A stretch of 64,000 nucleotides of DNA from Vibrio sp. Isolate32 (GCF_022397955.1 NZ_JAKEUQ010000025.1:1-64000), one strand, 5' to 3'. Positions 51,039 to 61,481 are shown, numbered from the stretch's first letter. Translations and numbers: made by a program. Notes: generated by a model from the sequence alone, not told the origin.

Positions 51039-51962
51039 CTAAGCGGTTAGTTGATCAGGCTCTTCTATGAGGTTGTTGATCCATTTCTTAGAGTGAATTC
51101 TCTGGCTAGTTAACGCGATCTTTGTCAGCTCCTCCAGTAATACAATCATCAACACCCATTCTAAAGACTAGCCAAGTACCAAAGCGGTGAAATAGGCGAG
51201 GGGAATACCAATTGCCCACTGGCCAAATATGTCGATGAAGATGCTGTAATTAATGTCGCCACTGCTTTTTAACACTCCTCCTATGCCCACCATGTTGAAC
51301 ACTCTGAATATCATGCCAGCCGCCATCACCAACGTGACGTTGACCGCTGTATCTTTGAGTTCCAGATGCGTTAAATCGATCAATTGCACAATGGCGGGTT
51401 TGGCGATAAAACAAAGCAGTGCTAACAACGCAGCAAGTGCACAACTCACAAGCACATAGCCCCAAGCGGTATTTTCAACCCGTTGATAGTTCTTAGTACC
51501 AATTTTATTACCAAGGATGATCGAGGCGGCAACGGCAAAACCCAAGAAAGCCGAAATTAAGATACTTTCTACTGACGATAACAACGAGATGATAGCAAGC
51601 TCGCCAACGCCAATCTGACCAACAATGACATTGTAAATCAGTATTCCACCCGCCCATGCCGTATCGTGAACTAGCATAGGAATCGCGATCTTGAAGTACT
51701 TCTTTCTGTGCTTTGGCAGGATGGCATCGCGCAAACTTCCGATTGTAGGGAATAAATGTGCATAGTGTTTTCTTGCCATCACTACCAGCGCGACAGTTTG
51801 AAAGCATCGTGAAACCGTGGTTCCAATCGCAGCGCCAACCACAACTAACTCAGGGAAGCCAAATAATCCGAATATAAGCAGTGCATTTAGAATCGCATTG
51901 ACGATGATTGCCCAAATACTGATTTTTGCACGAATCTCTCCGGTAAAATAACCAATCTCTGA
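51039..51962 (-). pseudogene. Decayed MATE exporter gene (5' truncated, internal TAG)
   Basis: Minus-strand frame from 51962 down to 51171 reads a MATE protein from the middle of its first half: EIGYFTGEIRAKISIWAII, then IVNAILNALLIFGLFG and, in the second half, IAIPMLVHDTAWAGGILIYN. The first 150 or so residues are missing, because a TAA at 51963-51965 and unrelated upstream sequence cut it. A TAG at 51168-51170 then falls where a Trp would be expected, and the same frame goes on as SLEWVLMIVLLEELTK and SQRIHSKKWINNL to a stop at 51039, matching the end of the intact MATE protein at 33332. Two independent lesions mean it is not functional. Confidence 0.88.
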
Positions 51963-52066
51963 TTACTTCTGTGAACTCAGCGCTTCTCTTAAAAAATGTT
52001 TCTGATTTGACTACGATAATGTTAATGTGAAGTTCATTACTTGAATTTCAAAGGGTTGTGACTTTC

Positions 52067-53251
52067 ATGTTTTCACATCTACCAAAACCAACTTTAGATC
52101 CAATTCTATCTCTTTCAGTTGCTTACCGCGGCGATAGTCGCACTGACAAAGTCGATTTAGGCATTGGCGTTTATAAAAACGACCAAGGCGAAACTCCTAT
52201 CATGAAAGCCGTATCTATGGCTCAAGATATCGTTGTTGAAACACAGAAAACTAAAGCTTATGTTGGCCTAGCGGGCTGTGAAGAGTTTAACCAAAGCATG
52301 GTTGATCTGCTGCTTAAAGGGACTTCTGCAATGGACCGCGTTGCTGCGATTCAAACACCGGGTGCAAGTGGTGCACTTCGCATGTTGGGTGACTTAATGA
52401 AAGTTTCTCAACCAGACACCACAGTTTGGATTTCAAACCCAAGCTATGTGAACCACAAACCTGTGATGGAAGCGGCAGGCTTAAAAGTTCGATACTACAA
52501 TTACTTCAGTCCTGAAACGAAGCAAGTTGATACTGCAAGAATGTTAGATGACCTATCGAAAGCGGGTTCATCAGACGTGGTACTACTACATGGTTGCTGT
52601 CATAACCCAACGGGTGCCGATATCGACTTTGAAGCGTGGCAGGAAATCACTAAATTGTCGCAGAAAAATGGTTTCTTACCGTTCGTTGATATTGCCTACC
52701 AAGGCTTTGGTGACGGCCTAGAAGAAGATGCAAAAGGTCTTCAACATATGGCGAACAACGTGGAAGAGATGTTAATTACTACCTCTTGCTCAAAGAACTT
52801 CGGCTTGTACCGTGAAAGAACGGGCGCTGCGATTGTGATTGGCAAAAACAGCGAACATGTTGGTAATGCAAAAGGTAAGTTACTGACGCTTGCTCGCTCA
52901 ACTTACACTATGCCGCCAGATCACGGTGCAGCTTTGGTGAAAACAATTCTTCAGAATCAAGAGCTAACAACGATTTGGAAGCAAGAGTTGAGTGAAATGC
53001 AGCAACGTTTGTTAAATCTGCGGCAAAGTTTATGTGATGAATTGCGAAATACTTATAACACGTCACAATTTGATTTTATTGAAAGTCATAAAGGTATGTT
53101 TACTGTACTAGGCTTTAAAGGAACTCAAATGAATCAATTACGTGAAGAATATGGCATCTACGGTGTTGGTGATGGACGCATCAATATTGCAGGTCTCTCT
53201 GAATCCCATATTCCTTATGTAGCAAAAGCGATAGCTAACGTATCAAAATAA
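52067..53251 (+). CDS. Aromatic amino acid aminotransferase (AspC/TyrB class I)
   Basis: 394 residues from the ATG at 52067, with AAGGG 11 bases before; a GTG at 52058 is not favoured because the family starts at MFxxL. PLP-dependent enzyme moving an amino group between aromatic or dicarboxylic amino acids and 2-oxoglutarate. Landmarks: LGIGVYKNDQGETPIM near 32, LLHGCCHNPTGADI near 175, the Asp in FVDIAYQGFG and the PLP lysine in SCSKNFGLYRERTG near 246. The order nrdD-nrdG-aminotransferase is kept in Vibrio cholerae as I recall it, supporting orthology. Confidence 0.93.
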   Translation: MFSHLPKPTLDPILSLSVAYRGDSRTDKVDLGIGVYKNDQGETPIMKAVSMAQDIVVETQKTKAYVGLAGCEEFNQSMVDLLLKGTSAMDRVAAIQTPGASGALRMLGDLMKVSQPDTTVWISNPSYVNHKPVMEAAGLKVRYYNYFSPETKQVDTARMLDDLSKAGSSDVVLLHGCCHNPTGADIDFEAWQEITKLSQKNGFLPFVDIAYQGFGDGLEEDAKGLQHMANNVEEMLITTSCSKNFGLYRERTGAAIVIGKNSEHVGNAKGKLLTLARSTYTMPPDHGAALVKTILQNQELTTIWKQELSEMQQRLLNLRQSLCDELRNTYNTSQFDFIESHKGMFTVLGFKGTQMNQLREEYGIYGVGDGRINIAGLSESHIPYVAKAIANVSK

Positions 53252-53265
53252 CAGAAGGTGAGTGA

Positions 53266-53952
53266 ATGTATAATTGGAAAGCGATTATAACCTTAATGTT
53301 AAGTGGGGGCTTGTTTGCTTGTACAACCACGACTCAAGTACCGGTTGAACCAGAGCAGAAGCCTCAAATCGAACAACCAGTTGTTGACGATTCTTCTAAG
53401 ACAGATGCAACTGAAGGCGAAAAAGTAACGGAACCTACAGAGAAGCCTGAAGAAGTAAAACCAACTGAACCAGAAGCGAAACCAAAGCCTGAAGAAAAAC
53501 CGACAGCAAAACCAACGAAAATTAGTGATGGTAAACTCATCCTTGGTGAAGAAGAGTGGGTATTTGTTCCTGGCTTGAAAGAGGCATTTAAAGCGCGTGT
53601 AGATACTGGTGCGACGACATCTTCAATCAGCGCTGTTGATATCGTAGATTTTGAACGTGACGGTAAAGATTGGGTTAAGTTCAAAATCGAGCACGATGGC
53701 ATCACAACGGAAGAGATCAGTCTGCCAGTAGAACGTTGGGTTAAGATCAAGCAATCGAGTGCAGAAGGCACACAACGTCGTGCTGTGGTAGTTGCTTCGA
53801 TCCAAATTGGTGATCTGAAAGACAAAACTGAATTTACTCTAGCGGACCGAACACACCTTTCTTTCCCACTTCTGCTAGGAAGAAGCTTCTTTAGAGATGT
53901 GGCGGTTGTCGACGTAAGCAAGAAATACGTTCAAAAGAAAGTGACCAAATAG
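53266..53952 (+). CDS. Lipoprotein with retropepsin-like (RimK-associated) protease domain
   Basis: 228 residues. Lipoprotein signal with lipobox GLFAC (Cys19), then a 70-residue disordered spacer of alternating Pro, Glu, Lys and Thr (KPEEVKPTEPEAKPKPEE), then a domain of the ATP-dependent zinc protease/RimK-associated family. The active-site DTGA of retroviral-type aspartyl proteases is visible in KARVDTGATTSSIS near 108, followed by RTHLSFPLLLGRSF near 200. It probably cleaves or binds something at the outer membrane; target unknown. It begins 14 bases after the aminotransferase stop. Confidence 0.82.
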   Translation: MYNWKAIITLMLSGGLFACTTTTQVPVEPEQKPQIEQPVVDDSSKTDATEGEKVTEPTEKPEEVKPTEPEAKPKPEEKPTAKPTKISDGKLILGEEEWVFVPGLKEAFKARVDTGATTSSISAVDIVDFERDGKDWVKFKIEHDGITTEEISLPVERWVKIKQSSAEGTQRRAVVVASIQIGDLKDKTEFTLADRTHLSFPLLLGRSFFRDVAVVDVSKKYVQKKVTK

Positions 53953-53991
53953 TTTCAAACCTCTTCTGACTCGTTAACTTTATAATAATCG

Positions 53992-54023
53992 AATCCCTGC
54001 AATTGGATTAGCAGGGATTTTTT
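53992..54023 (+). terminator. Terminator of the aminotransferase/protease operon
   Basis: 9-bp stem AATCCCTGC / GCAGGGATT with a 10-base loop and six T. Confidence 0.92.
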
Positions 54024-54226
54024 CGTTTTTTCGACCGTAATTTGGGTAAATACCGATAATTAGGCCCTGTACGTCATCCGTTCACTGTTTAGCCTCGACA
54101 ATGTGATCCTGATCTCTATATAATTCGCGCTTCATTTTCGTTTAACCCATACTTTCGTAGTCCTTATTTAGGTTTATCCAACAACCTAATAATTATCTAT
54201 CCAGCACACGCTTAGGAATTACTTCT

Positions 54227-55834
54227 TTGATATCTACCGCGAACATCACAATGCAATTTGGCGCAGAGCCTTTGTTTGAAAACATCTCTACTAAATTTGG
54301 TAATGGCAATCGCTATGGTCTGATTGGCGCCAATGGTTGCGGCAAATCGACGTTCATGAAAATCCTAAGTGGTGCGTTAGCGCCAAGCTCGGGCAACGTT
54401 TCCATTACTCCTGGGGAAAAACTGGGCGTATTGAGCCAAGATCAGTTCGCTTTTGAGCAGTACAGCGTAATCGACGTTGTGATCATGGGCGACAGAAAAT
54501 TATGGGAAGTAAAACAAGAGCGTGACCGAATTTACTCTTTGCCTGAAATGAGCGAAGAAGATGGGATGAAAGTGGCAGAGCTTGAAAGCGAATTCGCTGA
54601 AATGGATGGTTACACAGCAGAAAGCCGTGCTGGCGATATTCTTATTCAAGCGGGTATCGAAGAAGAGCTGCACTTTGGCCTAATGCAACAAGTTGCCCCG
54701 GGTTGGAAGTTGCGTGTGCTTTTGGCTCAAGCACTGTTTGCGAATCCAGATATTCTGTTACTTGATGAGCCAACCAACAACTTGGATATTCACACCATCA
54801 ACTGGCTTGCTGAAGAGCTAAACCAGCGTAAATGTACAATGATCATCATTTCGCACGATAGACACTTCCTGAACTCAGTATGTACGCACATGGCGGACAT
54901 CGACTACGGTGAACTGCGCATCTACCCAGGTAACTACGAGTACTTCCTAGAAGCATCGGGTTTACGTCGTGAGCAACTTCTGGCTTCCAACGCGAAGAAG
55001 ACTGCGGAAATCAATGAACTTCAGGACTTCGTAAACCGTTTCGGTGCCAATGCATCGAAAGCTAAGCAAGCAAGTTCACGTGCTAAGAAAATGGAAAAGA
55101 TTACCCTTGATGAAGTGAAGTCTTCGAGCCGTATGAGCCCGTCGATTAACTTTGGTGAAGGTAAGAAGCTGCACCGCCAAGCGCTTGAACTTCAAGACCT
55201 AGGCCACGGTTTCGAAGGTGAAATGTTATTTGCTGGCGGTAACTTGTTACTTGAAGCGGGTACACGCCTTGCGGTTATTGGTGAGAACGGTGTGGGTAAA
55301 ACCACCTTACTACGTTGTTTAGTCGGTGAACTTGAGCAAAACCAAGGCATCGTAAAATGGTCTGAAAACGCAACTGTTGGCTACTGCCCACAAGATAGCA
55401 GTGCAGACTTTGATAACGACCTGAGCATTTTCGATTGGATCTCACAGTGGCGTACTGCGAAGCACGATGACTTAATGGTGCGCGGTATTCTAGGTCGTTT
55501 ATTGTTCACTGCTGATGATGCAAACAAGAAAGCGCGTAACTGTTCTGGTGGTGAGAAGAACCGTCTGTTATTTGGCAAGCTAATGATGCAAGACATTAAC
55601 GTGCTTGTGATGGACGAACCAACGAACCACATGGATATGGAAGCGATCCAAGCGCTCAACGATGCACTTAAGGTTTACCCGGGCACGCTTATCTTCGTGA
55701 GCCATGACCGTGAATTTGTATCTTCACTTGCGACACACATTATTGATGTGAAAGACCAGCAACTAGTGAGCTTCCAAGGTACCTATGAAGAGTATTTGGA
55801 TCATCAGAAAAAGATGTTGATGGTTAATCTGTAA
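54227..55834 (+). CDS. ybiT: ABC-F ATPase YbiT
   Basis: 535 residues with two ABC domains and no membrane segments. Domain 1: Walker [10 protein letters not shown] near 37, Walker [12 protein letters not shown] near 180. Linker helix pair with [14 protein letters not shown] near 284. Domain 2: Walker [10 protein letters not shown] near 350, signature [10 protein letters not shown] near 442, Walker [13 protein letters not shown] near 465. ABC-F proteins act on the ribosome, rescuing stalled or slow translation. The start is TTG at 54227 with AGGA 9 bases before and matches the E. coli start MxxxSNVTMQFG; no suitable ATG is closer. Confidence 0.93.
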   Translation: MISTANITMQFGAEPLFENISTKFGNGNRYGLIGANGCGKSTFMKILSGALAPSSGNVSITPGEKLGVLSQDQFAFEQYSVIDVVIMGDRKLWEVKQERDRIYSLPEMSEEDGMKVAELESEFAEMDGYTAESRAGDILIQAGIEEELHFGLMQQVAPGWKLRVLLAQALFANPDILLLDEPTNNLDIHTINWLAEELNQRKCTMIIISHDRHFLNSVCTHMADIDYGELRIYPGNYEYFLEASGLRREQLLASNAKKTAEINELQDFVNRFGANASKAKQASSRAKKMEKITLDEVKSSSRMSPSINFGEGKKLHRQALELQDLGHGFEGEMLFAGGNLLLEAGTRLAVIGENGVGKTTLLRCLVGELEQNQGIVKWSENATVGYCPQDSSADFDNDLSIFDWISQWRTAKHDDLMVRGILGRLLFTADDANKKARNCSGGEKNRLLFGKLMMQDINVLVMDEPTNHMDMEAIQALNDALKVYPGTLIFVSHDREFVSSLATHIIDVKDQQLVSFQGTYEEYLDHQKKMLMVNL

Positions 55835-55891
55835 TCGTCAGCAACATGATTGATTGAGGTGGACTGGCATTAATGGTTCATCACTATATGC

Positions 55892-55927
55892 AAAAAGGCC
55901 CGAACACGCGTGTGGTCGGGGCTTTTT
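55892..55927 (+). terminator. Terminator of ybiT
   Basis: Imperfect stem with GGCCCGA / TCGGGGC cores, A-run before and five T after. Confidence 0.7.
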
Positions 55928-55956
55928 CTTAGAAGAACAAAAACTCCAAGATGTTG

Positions 55957-56049
55957 TTAGTACTTGAATAGTTGAACTTGAGCGTTCAATTTCTGAGCGA
56001 TTCCACGGAGCTCTTCAGAAAGGTGACGTGAGTTGTCCGCTACCTCGAT
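55957..56049 (-). pseudogene. C-terminal remnant of a methyl-accepting chemotaxis protein gene
   Basis: Minus-strand codons from 56049 to the TAA at 55957 encode EVADNSRHLSEELRGIAQKL and then NAQVQLFKY: the last 30 residues of a chemotaxis receptor signalling helix. A TAA directly upstream (56050-56052) and unrelated sequence beyond show that the rest of the gene is gone. The other bases of the 55835-56218 gap hold only two terminators. Confidence 0.75.
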
Positions 56050-56153
56050 TTAAATGCTGTTAACACCCATTTACGGTGCTTCACTCTATTAATTTTCCGG
56101 AGACGGTATTAGTGCATCGTACTGTTTTGATTAACTGATTTATAGAATGAATA

Positions 56154-56177
56154 AAGCCGACTTTAGGAAGTCGGCTT
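56154..56177 (-). terminator. Hairpin after the YfaZ-like gene
   Basis: Perfect 10-bp stem AAGCCGACTT / AAGTCGGCTT with a TAGG loop; the minus-strand run of T is short (TTTA). It lies 42 bases past the stop. Confidence 0.7.
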
Positions 56178-56218
56178 GCAAATTGGTTTAGTTGTTTTGG
56201 TCGATGCTTTTTAAAGGT

Positions 56219-56743
56219 TTAGAAGCCGAATCGAGCTGACATTAAGAACTGATGGCCGTAAGTACCGTTATTACGCATGTCCAAACCTACAGAAAGCTGA
56301 TCTGTTGAATGGAAACGAGCGCCAACACCTACGATTGAACGAGTGTTGTCATTGTCAATCAGTTGACCAAGGCGTGCGTTGACTTCAATGTTTGCCATTA
56401 ACCAAGCTCTTAAACCTAGGTTAATTTCAGTTTTGATATGGTTGTCGTCATTACGTTCAATGTTGTGCAGAAGCATTTGCCCGTTCACATCGGCGAATTG
56501 GCTAATTGGGCCGTTAAATCCCATACCCACAGCTGCGTCCCAATCACTTTCGAATTCTGAATCGATACGTGCAACAAAGTGTGAGTTCTGAGTAAACATG
56601 GTTGTTACTTCACCACCGAAGGTACTAGGGCTGGTACCCATGCGCAGCTCGAATGTGTTGTAGTTAAAGTTGTTTGCAGACGCAGAGAAAGAACACAGTG
56701 CAGCTAGTCCTAAAAGGACAGTCTTTTTAGTGCAACCTAGCAT
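56219..56743 (-). CDS. YfaZ-like outer-membrane beta-barrel protein
   Basis: 174 residues. Signal peptide cleaved after SASA; the mature protein is a run of alternating amphipathic strands ending in a classic outer-membrane terminus, FLMSARFGF (C-terminal Phe). The strand pattern NYNTFELRMGTSPSTFGGEV and VGVGARFHSTDQLSVGLDM resembles YfaZ. An 8-strand barrel is plausible; no function is known. GGAG lies before the ATG. Confidence 0.75.
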   Translation of the reverse strand: MLGCTKKTVLLGLAALCSFSASANNFNYNTFELRMGTSPSTFGGEVTTMFTQNSHFVARIDSEFESDWDAAVGMGFNGPISQFADVNGQMLLHNIERNDDNHIKTEINLGLRAWLMANIEVNARLGQLIDNDNTRSIVGVGARFHSTDQLSVGLDMRNNGTYGHQFLMSARFGF

Positions 56744-56782
56744 GGTGACTCCATATAAATTGTATTTGCGGCAGTATAATAC

Positions 56783-56805
56783 AAAAAAGCCTGCAATATG
56801 CAGGC
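56783..56805 (-). terminator. Terminator of the YgiW/YdeI-like gene
   Basis: GCCTGCA / TGCAGGC stem with a short ATA loop; minus-strand transcript runs into six T. Confidence 0.75.
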
Positions 56806-56841
56806 CAATTTATTTTAAGTCGATAATTTTATCTGTGTTGC

Positions 56842-57219
56842 TTATAGAACTTGGATGTGGTCAACCTCGATTTCAGGTGTTTTGCCACCTTCATACTCGC
56901 CGAAGATACGCACTTTTGTGTCTGCCGTTAGTGGCTGTGCTAGACGGATATCGTCATCCAGTTCGATTTGAATCTCGCTCTGGCCATCAGAGAAGATGAA
57001 GGTATCGTTCTTGAGCTGGCGAACAATCTTACCGTCTACAATTGCGTCTTGCTCAGAAAACATGCTTGTGTCTGCAAGTAGTGTCGCGACAGAAACGGTT
57101 TCAATAGGTCCTGTGTAAGCAATAGAGCTCTCGTGCTTATTGTCTTTGTGGTCACCAGCCATTGCGAAAGTTGGAGCTAGGATGATAGTGGTTGCGATAG
57201 CTAATACAGTTTTTTTCAT
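56842..57219 (-). CDS. YgiW/YdeI family (BOF domain) periplasmic stress protein
   Basis: 125 residues. Signal peptide ends at AMA-GD, then a 20-residue polar lead with a few histidines (GDHKDNKHE), then a bacterial OB-fold: IVDGKIVRQLKNDTFIFSDG, EIQIELDDDI and KVRIFGEYEGG. Family members bind small ligands in the periplasm and help with stress tolerance; the precise role is not known. Its own terminator lies downstream. Confidence 0.85.
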   Translation of the reverse strand: MKKTVLAIATTIILAPTFAMAGDHKDNKHESSIAYTGPIETVSVATLLADTSMFSEQDAIVDGKIVRQLKNDTFIFSDGQSEIQIELDDDIRLAQPLTADTKVRIFGEYEGGKTPEIEVDHIQVL

Positions 57220-57415
57220 GGTGAATCCCTTAATGTTGTTTGTTAGTTGAAACGTTTTATTTCGATGAGGCTATTAAACAACACCCGGTTTGAATCTAGA
57301 GTGAGTAACACATTCATTTTCCATTCATTTTATTGAGCATCTAGCCGCCAATGACGTTAAGATGGCGAAAGAGAAGTATTGCCTGCGGGCTGATAAATTA
57401 AGGATTTAAGTACGA

Positions 57416-58911
57416 ATGCGAGCACCATTAAACGCCCTTATGGTTCAAGGAACCACATCAGATGCCGGAAAAAGTGTATTGGTGGCAGGTTTATGCCGTG
57501 TTTTGGCCAGGAAGGGAATTAAGGTGGCACCATTCAAGCCACAGAATATGGCTTTGAATAGTGCAGTGACTAAAGACGGTGGGGAAATTGGCCGCGCTCA
57601 AGCCGTTCAGGCTCAAGCATGTAATATCGAACCTTCGGTTCATATGAACCCTGTATTGCTTAAACCCAACTCAGACACCGGTGCTCAAGTTGTTCTACAA
57701 GGCCGTGCGTTAAGTAATATGGAGGCTACGGGCTACCATGATTACAAGAAAGTTGCGATGAATACGGTTATTGATTCATTTGATCGACTTTTAGAAGAAT
57801 ACGATAGCGTGATGATTGAAGGTGCCGGAAGCCCTGCTGAAATTAACCTTCGTGAGAATGACATCGCGAACATGGGGTTTGCTGAAAAGGCCGATATACC
57901 AGTGATAATTGTGGCTGATATCGACCGCGGAGGCGTCTTTGCACATCTGTATGGCACATTAGCTCTGTTATCTGAATCTGAACAAGCTCGTGTAAAAGGG
58001 TTTGTGATTAACCGTTTTAGAGGCGATATCGCGTTGCTTAAGTCGGGCCTTGATTGGTTGGAAGAGAAAACGGGCAAGCCTGTGATAGGTGTATTGCCAT
58101 ATCTGCATGGCTTCAATTTAGAAGCTGAAGATGCCATTACCTCCGCTCAAGAGTCCGATGGAGAGGCTAAGCTTAAGGTCGCGGTACCTGTCCTTACTCG
58201 GATCAGCAACCACACTGACTTCGATGCGTTGAGACTTAATCCTTCTATTGATCTTCGTTACGTCGGTAAAGGTGAGCGTTTGAACAACGCTGATTTGATC
58301 ATCTTACCGGGTACTAAGTCAGTAAGAGCCGATTTGGATTACTTGAAGCAGCAAGGTTGGGACAAAGACATTCAGCGTCACCTGCGTTTAGGTGGCAAAG
58401 GATGGGCATATGTGGTGGTTATCAGATGCTCGGTAATCTTATCCACGATCCTGATGGTGTGGAAGGCGAACCGGGTAGCAGTGAAGGGTTAGGGTACCTT
58501 GATGTTGAAACCACGTTAACGCAGCAGAAAACGTTAACGAACGTGTTTGGCACGTTAAACCTAAATGGAAAGTCGGCGCCAGTTAAAGGGTATGAAATTC
58601 ACGTAGGTAGGACTGATGTCAATGAAATGGCATTACCGGTTCAGTTAGAATCGGGCAGCCTTGATGGCGCGATAAACTCTGATAACTCGATATTTGGTAC
58701 TTACTTGCACGGTGTATTGGATAACAGTGATGCGTTATCACTGATTTGTGAATGGGCAGGTGCCAATGAAGTAGCAGCGATTAACCACGAACAGCAGAAA
58801 GAGTTGGGTATTAATAGAATCGCTGACGCCATCGAAGAGCACTTAAATCTTGACCTGTTATGGCCTGAATTGAAGAAGGCTAGTCAAGATATCAAAAGAA
58901 CAACAGAGTAA
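57416..58911 (+). pseudogene. cobQ: Cobyric acid synthase gene split by a frameshift
   Basis: CobQ amidates the side chains b, d, e and g of the corrin ring. Frame 1 (57416 on) has [33 protein letters not shown] and [16 protein letters not shown]. At 58397-58404, AAA-GG-ATG, one base is missing between codons expected to read as AAA-GTG-ATG; frame 2 then gives [11 protein letters not shown], with the amidotransferase Cys, and [13 protein letters not shown] through to TAA at 58909. Restoring one base gives about 498 residues, the normal length. Whether this is a real mutation or a sequencing slip cannot be told here. modA follows directly. Confidence 0.88.
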
Positions 58912-59679
58912 GTGAAAACAATGAAAAGACTAGTCACTCTTTTAGCAGTAGCGTTAACCACCTCATTGAGTTCTGCTCATGCTTTGGCTGCCGAGAAACT
59001 ACGTCTTTATGCGGCATCGTCTATGACCAATGCGGTTAACCTGTTAGTTGAAGAGTTTGAGAAAAACCATTCTGTTGATGTTATTCCTGTCTATGCCAGC
59101 ACATCTTCCTTGGTACGACAGATCGAAAGAGGTGCACCAGCAGACATCTTTATCTCGGCAAATGAAAAATGGATGACTCACCTTGTCGACCGAAACTATG
59201 TTTCTAGTGACAATGTCACAAACTTATGTGAGAACGAGCTTGTGCTAATCTCTCCAAAGGAAGACGCAATCTCGTTTGATATTTCTAAAGGTGAACAGTG
59301 GTCTAAACTTCTTGATAATGAAAGGCTTGCGGTTGGAAATACCATGTCGGTTCCAGCTGGTATCTATGCGAAAGAAGCGTTAGAAAACTTGGCTGTTTGG
59401 GATGACGTCAAGACACGACTAGCACCAAGTAATAACGTTCGTATGGCAATGGCTTTGGTAGAACGCAGTGAAGCTAGGCTCGGTATTGTTTACAAAACGG
59501 ATGCGCTGTTGTCTAAAGAAGTGAATCTTGTATCGACATTCCCGTCAGAGCTGCATACACCAATACGTTACCCTGTAGCGAAAATGAGTGACCAAGCCGT
59601 TGCACAAGACTTCTATACTTTCCTTACTAGTGAAAAAGCGAAGGACATTTTGAATAGCTTTGGCTTTGAAGTGCGTTAA
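58912..59679 (+). CDS. modA: Molybdate ABC transporter binding protein
   Basis: 255 residues. Signal peptide ends at ALA. The mature protein has the ModA pattern: LRLYAASSMTNAVNLLVEEF, PVYASTSSLVRQIERGAPADIF and VGNTMSVPAGIYAKEAL, which bind molybdate (or tungstate) through Ser and main-chain contacts. Start is GTG at 58912 or ATG at 58921. modB begins immediately after the stop. The supply of molybdenum fits nitrate and other molybdoenzymes. Confidence 0.95.
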   Translation: MKTMKRLVTLLAVALTTSLSSAHALAAEKLRLYAASSMTNAVNLLVEEFEKNHSVDVIPVYASTSSLVRQIERGAPADIFISANEKWMTHLVDRNYVSSDNVTNLCENELVLISPKEDAISFDISKGEQWSKLLDNERLAVGNTMSVPAGIYAKEALENLAVWDDVKTRLAPSNNVRMAMALVERSEARLGIVYKTDALLSKEVNLVSTFPSELHTPIRYPVAKMSDQAVAQDFYTFLTSEKAKDILNSFGFEVR

Positions 59680-60378
59680 ATGATGTATCTATCGGAATAC
59701 GAATACCAAGCTTTAATGCTTAGCTTGAAAGTGGCTGGCTTTGCCATCTTGTGGCTTATCCCAATCGGGATTGGCCTAGCGTGGCTGCTAGCTAAAAAGC
59801 AGTTTGTTGGCAAAAGCATTGTTGAAAGCATCGTTCATCTCCCTTTAGTACTTCCTCCTGTGGTTATTGGCTATTTGTTGCTTGTGATGATGGGGAGGCA
59901 AGGTCTGATAGGAGCATGGCTCAACGACGTGTTTGGTATTGTATTCAGCTTTAGTTGGAAGGGCGCGGCTTTGGCATGTGTCGTCGTCGCGTTACCATTA
60001 ATGGTGCGCTCAATCCGTTTAAGTTTAGAAACGGTTGATAGCAAGCTTGAAGAAGCGGCCGCCACATTGGGTGCTTCTCCAGTTAGAGTATTCTTTACCA
60101 TCACCTTACCTTTGATGATCCCAGGGATCATTACCGGAACCATGCTGTCATTTGCGCGAAGCCTTGGCGAGTTTGGTGCGACCATCAGTTTCGTTTCGAA
60201 TATCCCAGGGGAAACTCAAACCATTCCTTTAGCTATGTACACTTTCATCGAAACTCCAGGTGCTGAAATGGAAGCTGCGCGTTTGTGTGCCATTTCTATT
60301 GTAATTGCCTTGGGCTCATTGATTCTGTCTGAGTGGTTAAACAGAAAGTCGGCACAACGCCTAGGAGGTAACGCATGA
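59680..60378 (+). CDS. modB: Molybdate ABC transporter permease
   Basis: 232 residues with five transmembrane helices. The cytoplasmic EAA loop, which contacts ModC, is [21 protein letters not shown] near 125. [14 protein letters not shown] is a conserved ModB segment. Two adjacent ATGs mark the start at 59680. It overlaps modC by four bases. Confidence 0.95.
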   Translation: MMYLSEYEYQALMLSLKVAGFAILWLIPIGIGLAWLLAKKQFVGKSIVESIVHLPLVLPPVVIGYLLLVMMGRQGLIGAWLNDVFGIVFSFSWKGAALACVVVALPLMVRSIRLSLETVDSKLEEAAATLGASPVRVFFTITLPLMIPGIITGTMLSFARSLGEFGATISFVSNIPGETQTIPLAMYTFIETPGAEMEAARLCAISIVIALGSLILSEWLNRKSAQRLGGNA

Positions 60379-61481
60379 GCGCGTTAGTTCTGCAATACCA
60401 GCAACAGCTTGGCGAGACCTTCTTTGATATCGACTTAGAACTTCCAAGTAATGGCATCACGGCTATTTTTGGTCGCTCTGGTGCAGGTAAGACATCTCTG
60501 ATCAACGCCATCAGTGGTCTTAAACAGCCAGACAAAGGTTTGATCAGTGTCTCTGGCACAACCCTATTTGATAGCGAGCGGGGCATTAACTTGCCGACGC
60601 ATAAACGTAATGTAGGTTATGTATTTCAAGAATCACGACTCTTCCCTCATATGAAGGTATCGGCGAATCTTAAATACGGTATTAAAGGCACCGATAAAGC
60701 GCATTTTGATCAAATCGTGTCGCTGCTCTCATTAGACTCGTTGCTAGATCGTTATCCGGCCCGTTTGTCGGGTGGTGAGAAACAACGTGTCGCGATTGGC
60801 CGCGCTCTGTTGTCTAAACCGAGTATTTTATTGATGGATGAGCCGTTGGCGTCACTCGATTTACCTCGCAAGCGTGAAGTGATGCCGTTTCTGGAAAATC
60901 TATCTAAAACGGTTCAAATTCCCATTATTTATGTGACTCATAGTCTTAATGAAATTCTACGCTTGGCTAACCATTTAGTGATTATCGATCAAGGTAAACT
61001 CGTATCATCTGGTGTGACAGAACAGGTATGGGCGTCACGTGCGATGCAGCCTTGGCAATCTTTCTCTGAACAAAGCTCATTGTTTGAAGGGAAGCTGGTG
61101 GAACATAATAATGATTATGCCTTGTCTCGACTAACACTGGGAAAATCTACGTCACTTTGGGTTCAGAAAGTGTCGAGTGATATTGGAACTGCTGTGAGAC
61201 TGCAGGTCAGGGCAAATGATGTCTCAATTACGCTAGAACAGCCTCAAGGTACATCAATACGCAATATCCTCCCTGTAACGATTAAAAGCGTAGAGACTCA
61301 TCAACAAGGCACGAACAAGCAAAGTGTCGCGGTAGAGTTAGAATTGGAATCTGGGTGTTATCTATGGGCAACCATTACATTGTGGGCGTTGGATGAGCTG
61401 AATTTAGAAATCGGGCAGCGTGTTTACGCGCAAATTAAAGGTGTGAGTGTTGCTCAAAGAGATATAGCGGTAACCCACTAA
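60375..61481 (+). CDS. modC: Molybdate ABC transporter ATPase
   Basis: 368 residues. ABC domain first: Walker [10 protein letters not shown] near 34, signature [16 protein letters not shown] near 130, Walker [13 protein letters not shown] near 155. The C-terminal third is a MOP-like regulatory domain ([12 protein letters not shown] and [12 protein letters not shown]) that senses molybdate in this family. It overlaps modB. No ModE operator was recognised upstream of modA, so this may be expressed from the cobQ promoter. Confidence 0.95.
   Translation: MSALVLQYQQQLGETFFDIDLELPSNGITAIFGRSGAGKTSLINAISGLKQPDKGLISVSGTTLFDSERGINLPTHKRNVGYVFQESRLFPHMKVSANLKYGIKGTDKAHFDQIVSLLSLDSLLDRYPARLSGGEKQRVAIGRALLSKPSILLMDEPLASLDLPRKREVMPFLENLSKTVQIPIIYVTHSLNEILRLANHLVIIDQGKLVSSGVTEQVWASRAMQPWQSFSEQSSLFEGKLVEHNNDYALSRLTLGKSTSLWVQKVSSDIGTAVRLQVRANDVSITLEQPQGTSIRNILPVTIKSVETHQQGTNKQSVAVELELESGCYLWATITLWALDELNLEIGQRVYAQIKGVSVAQRDIAVTH

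Noticed and set aside
51168-51842. Intact 224-residue MATE protein
   Set aside because: Too short for the family, frame continues with homology beyond both ends, so it is part of the pseudogene.
53364-53921. 185-codon minus-strand open frame
   Set aside because: Antisense shadow of the repetitive Pro/Glu/Lys-rich lipoprotein gene; low-complexity translation with no domain.
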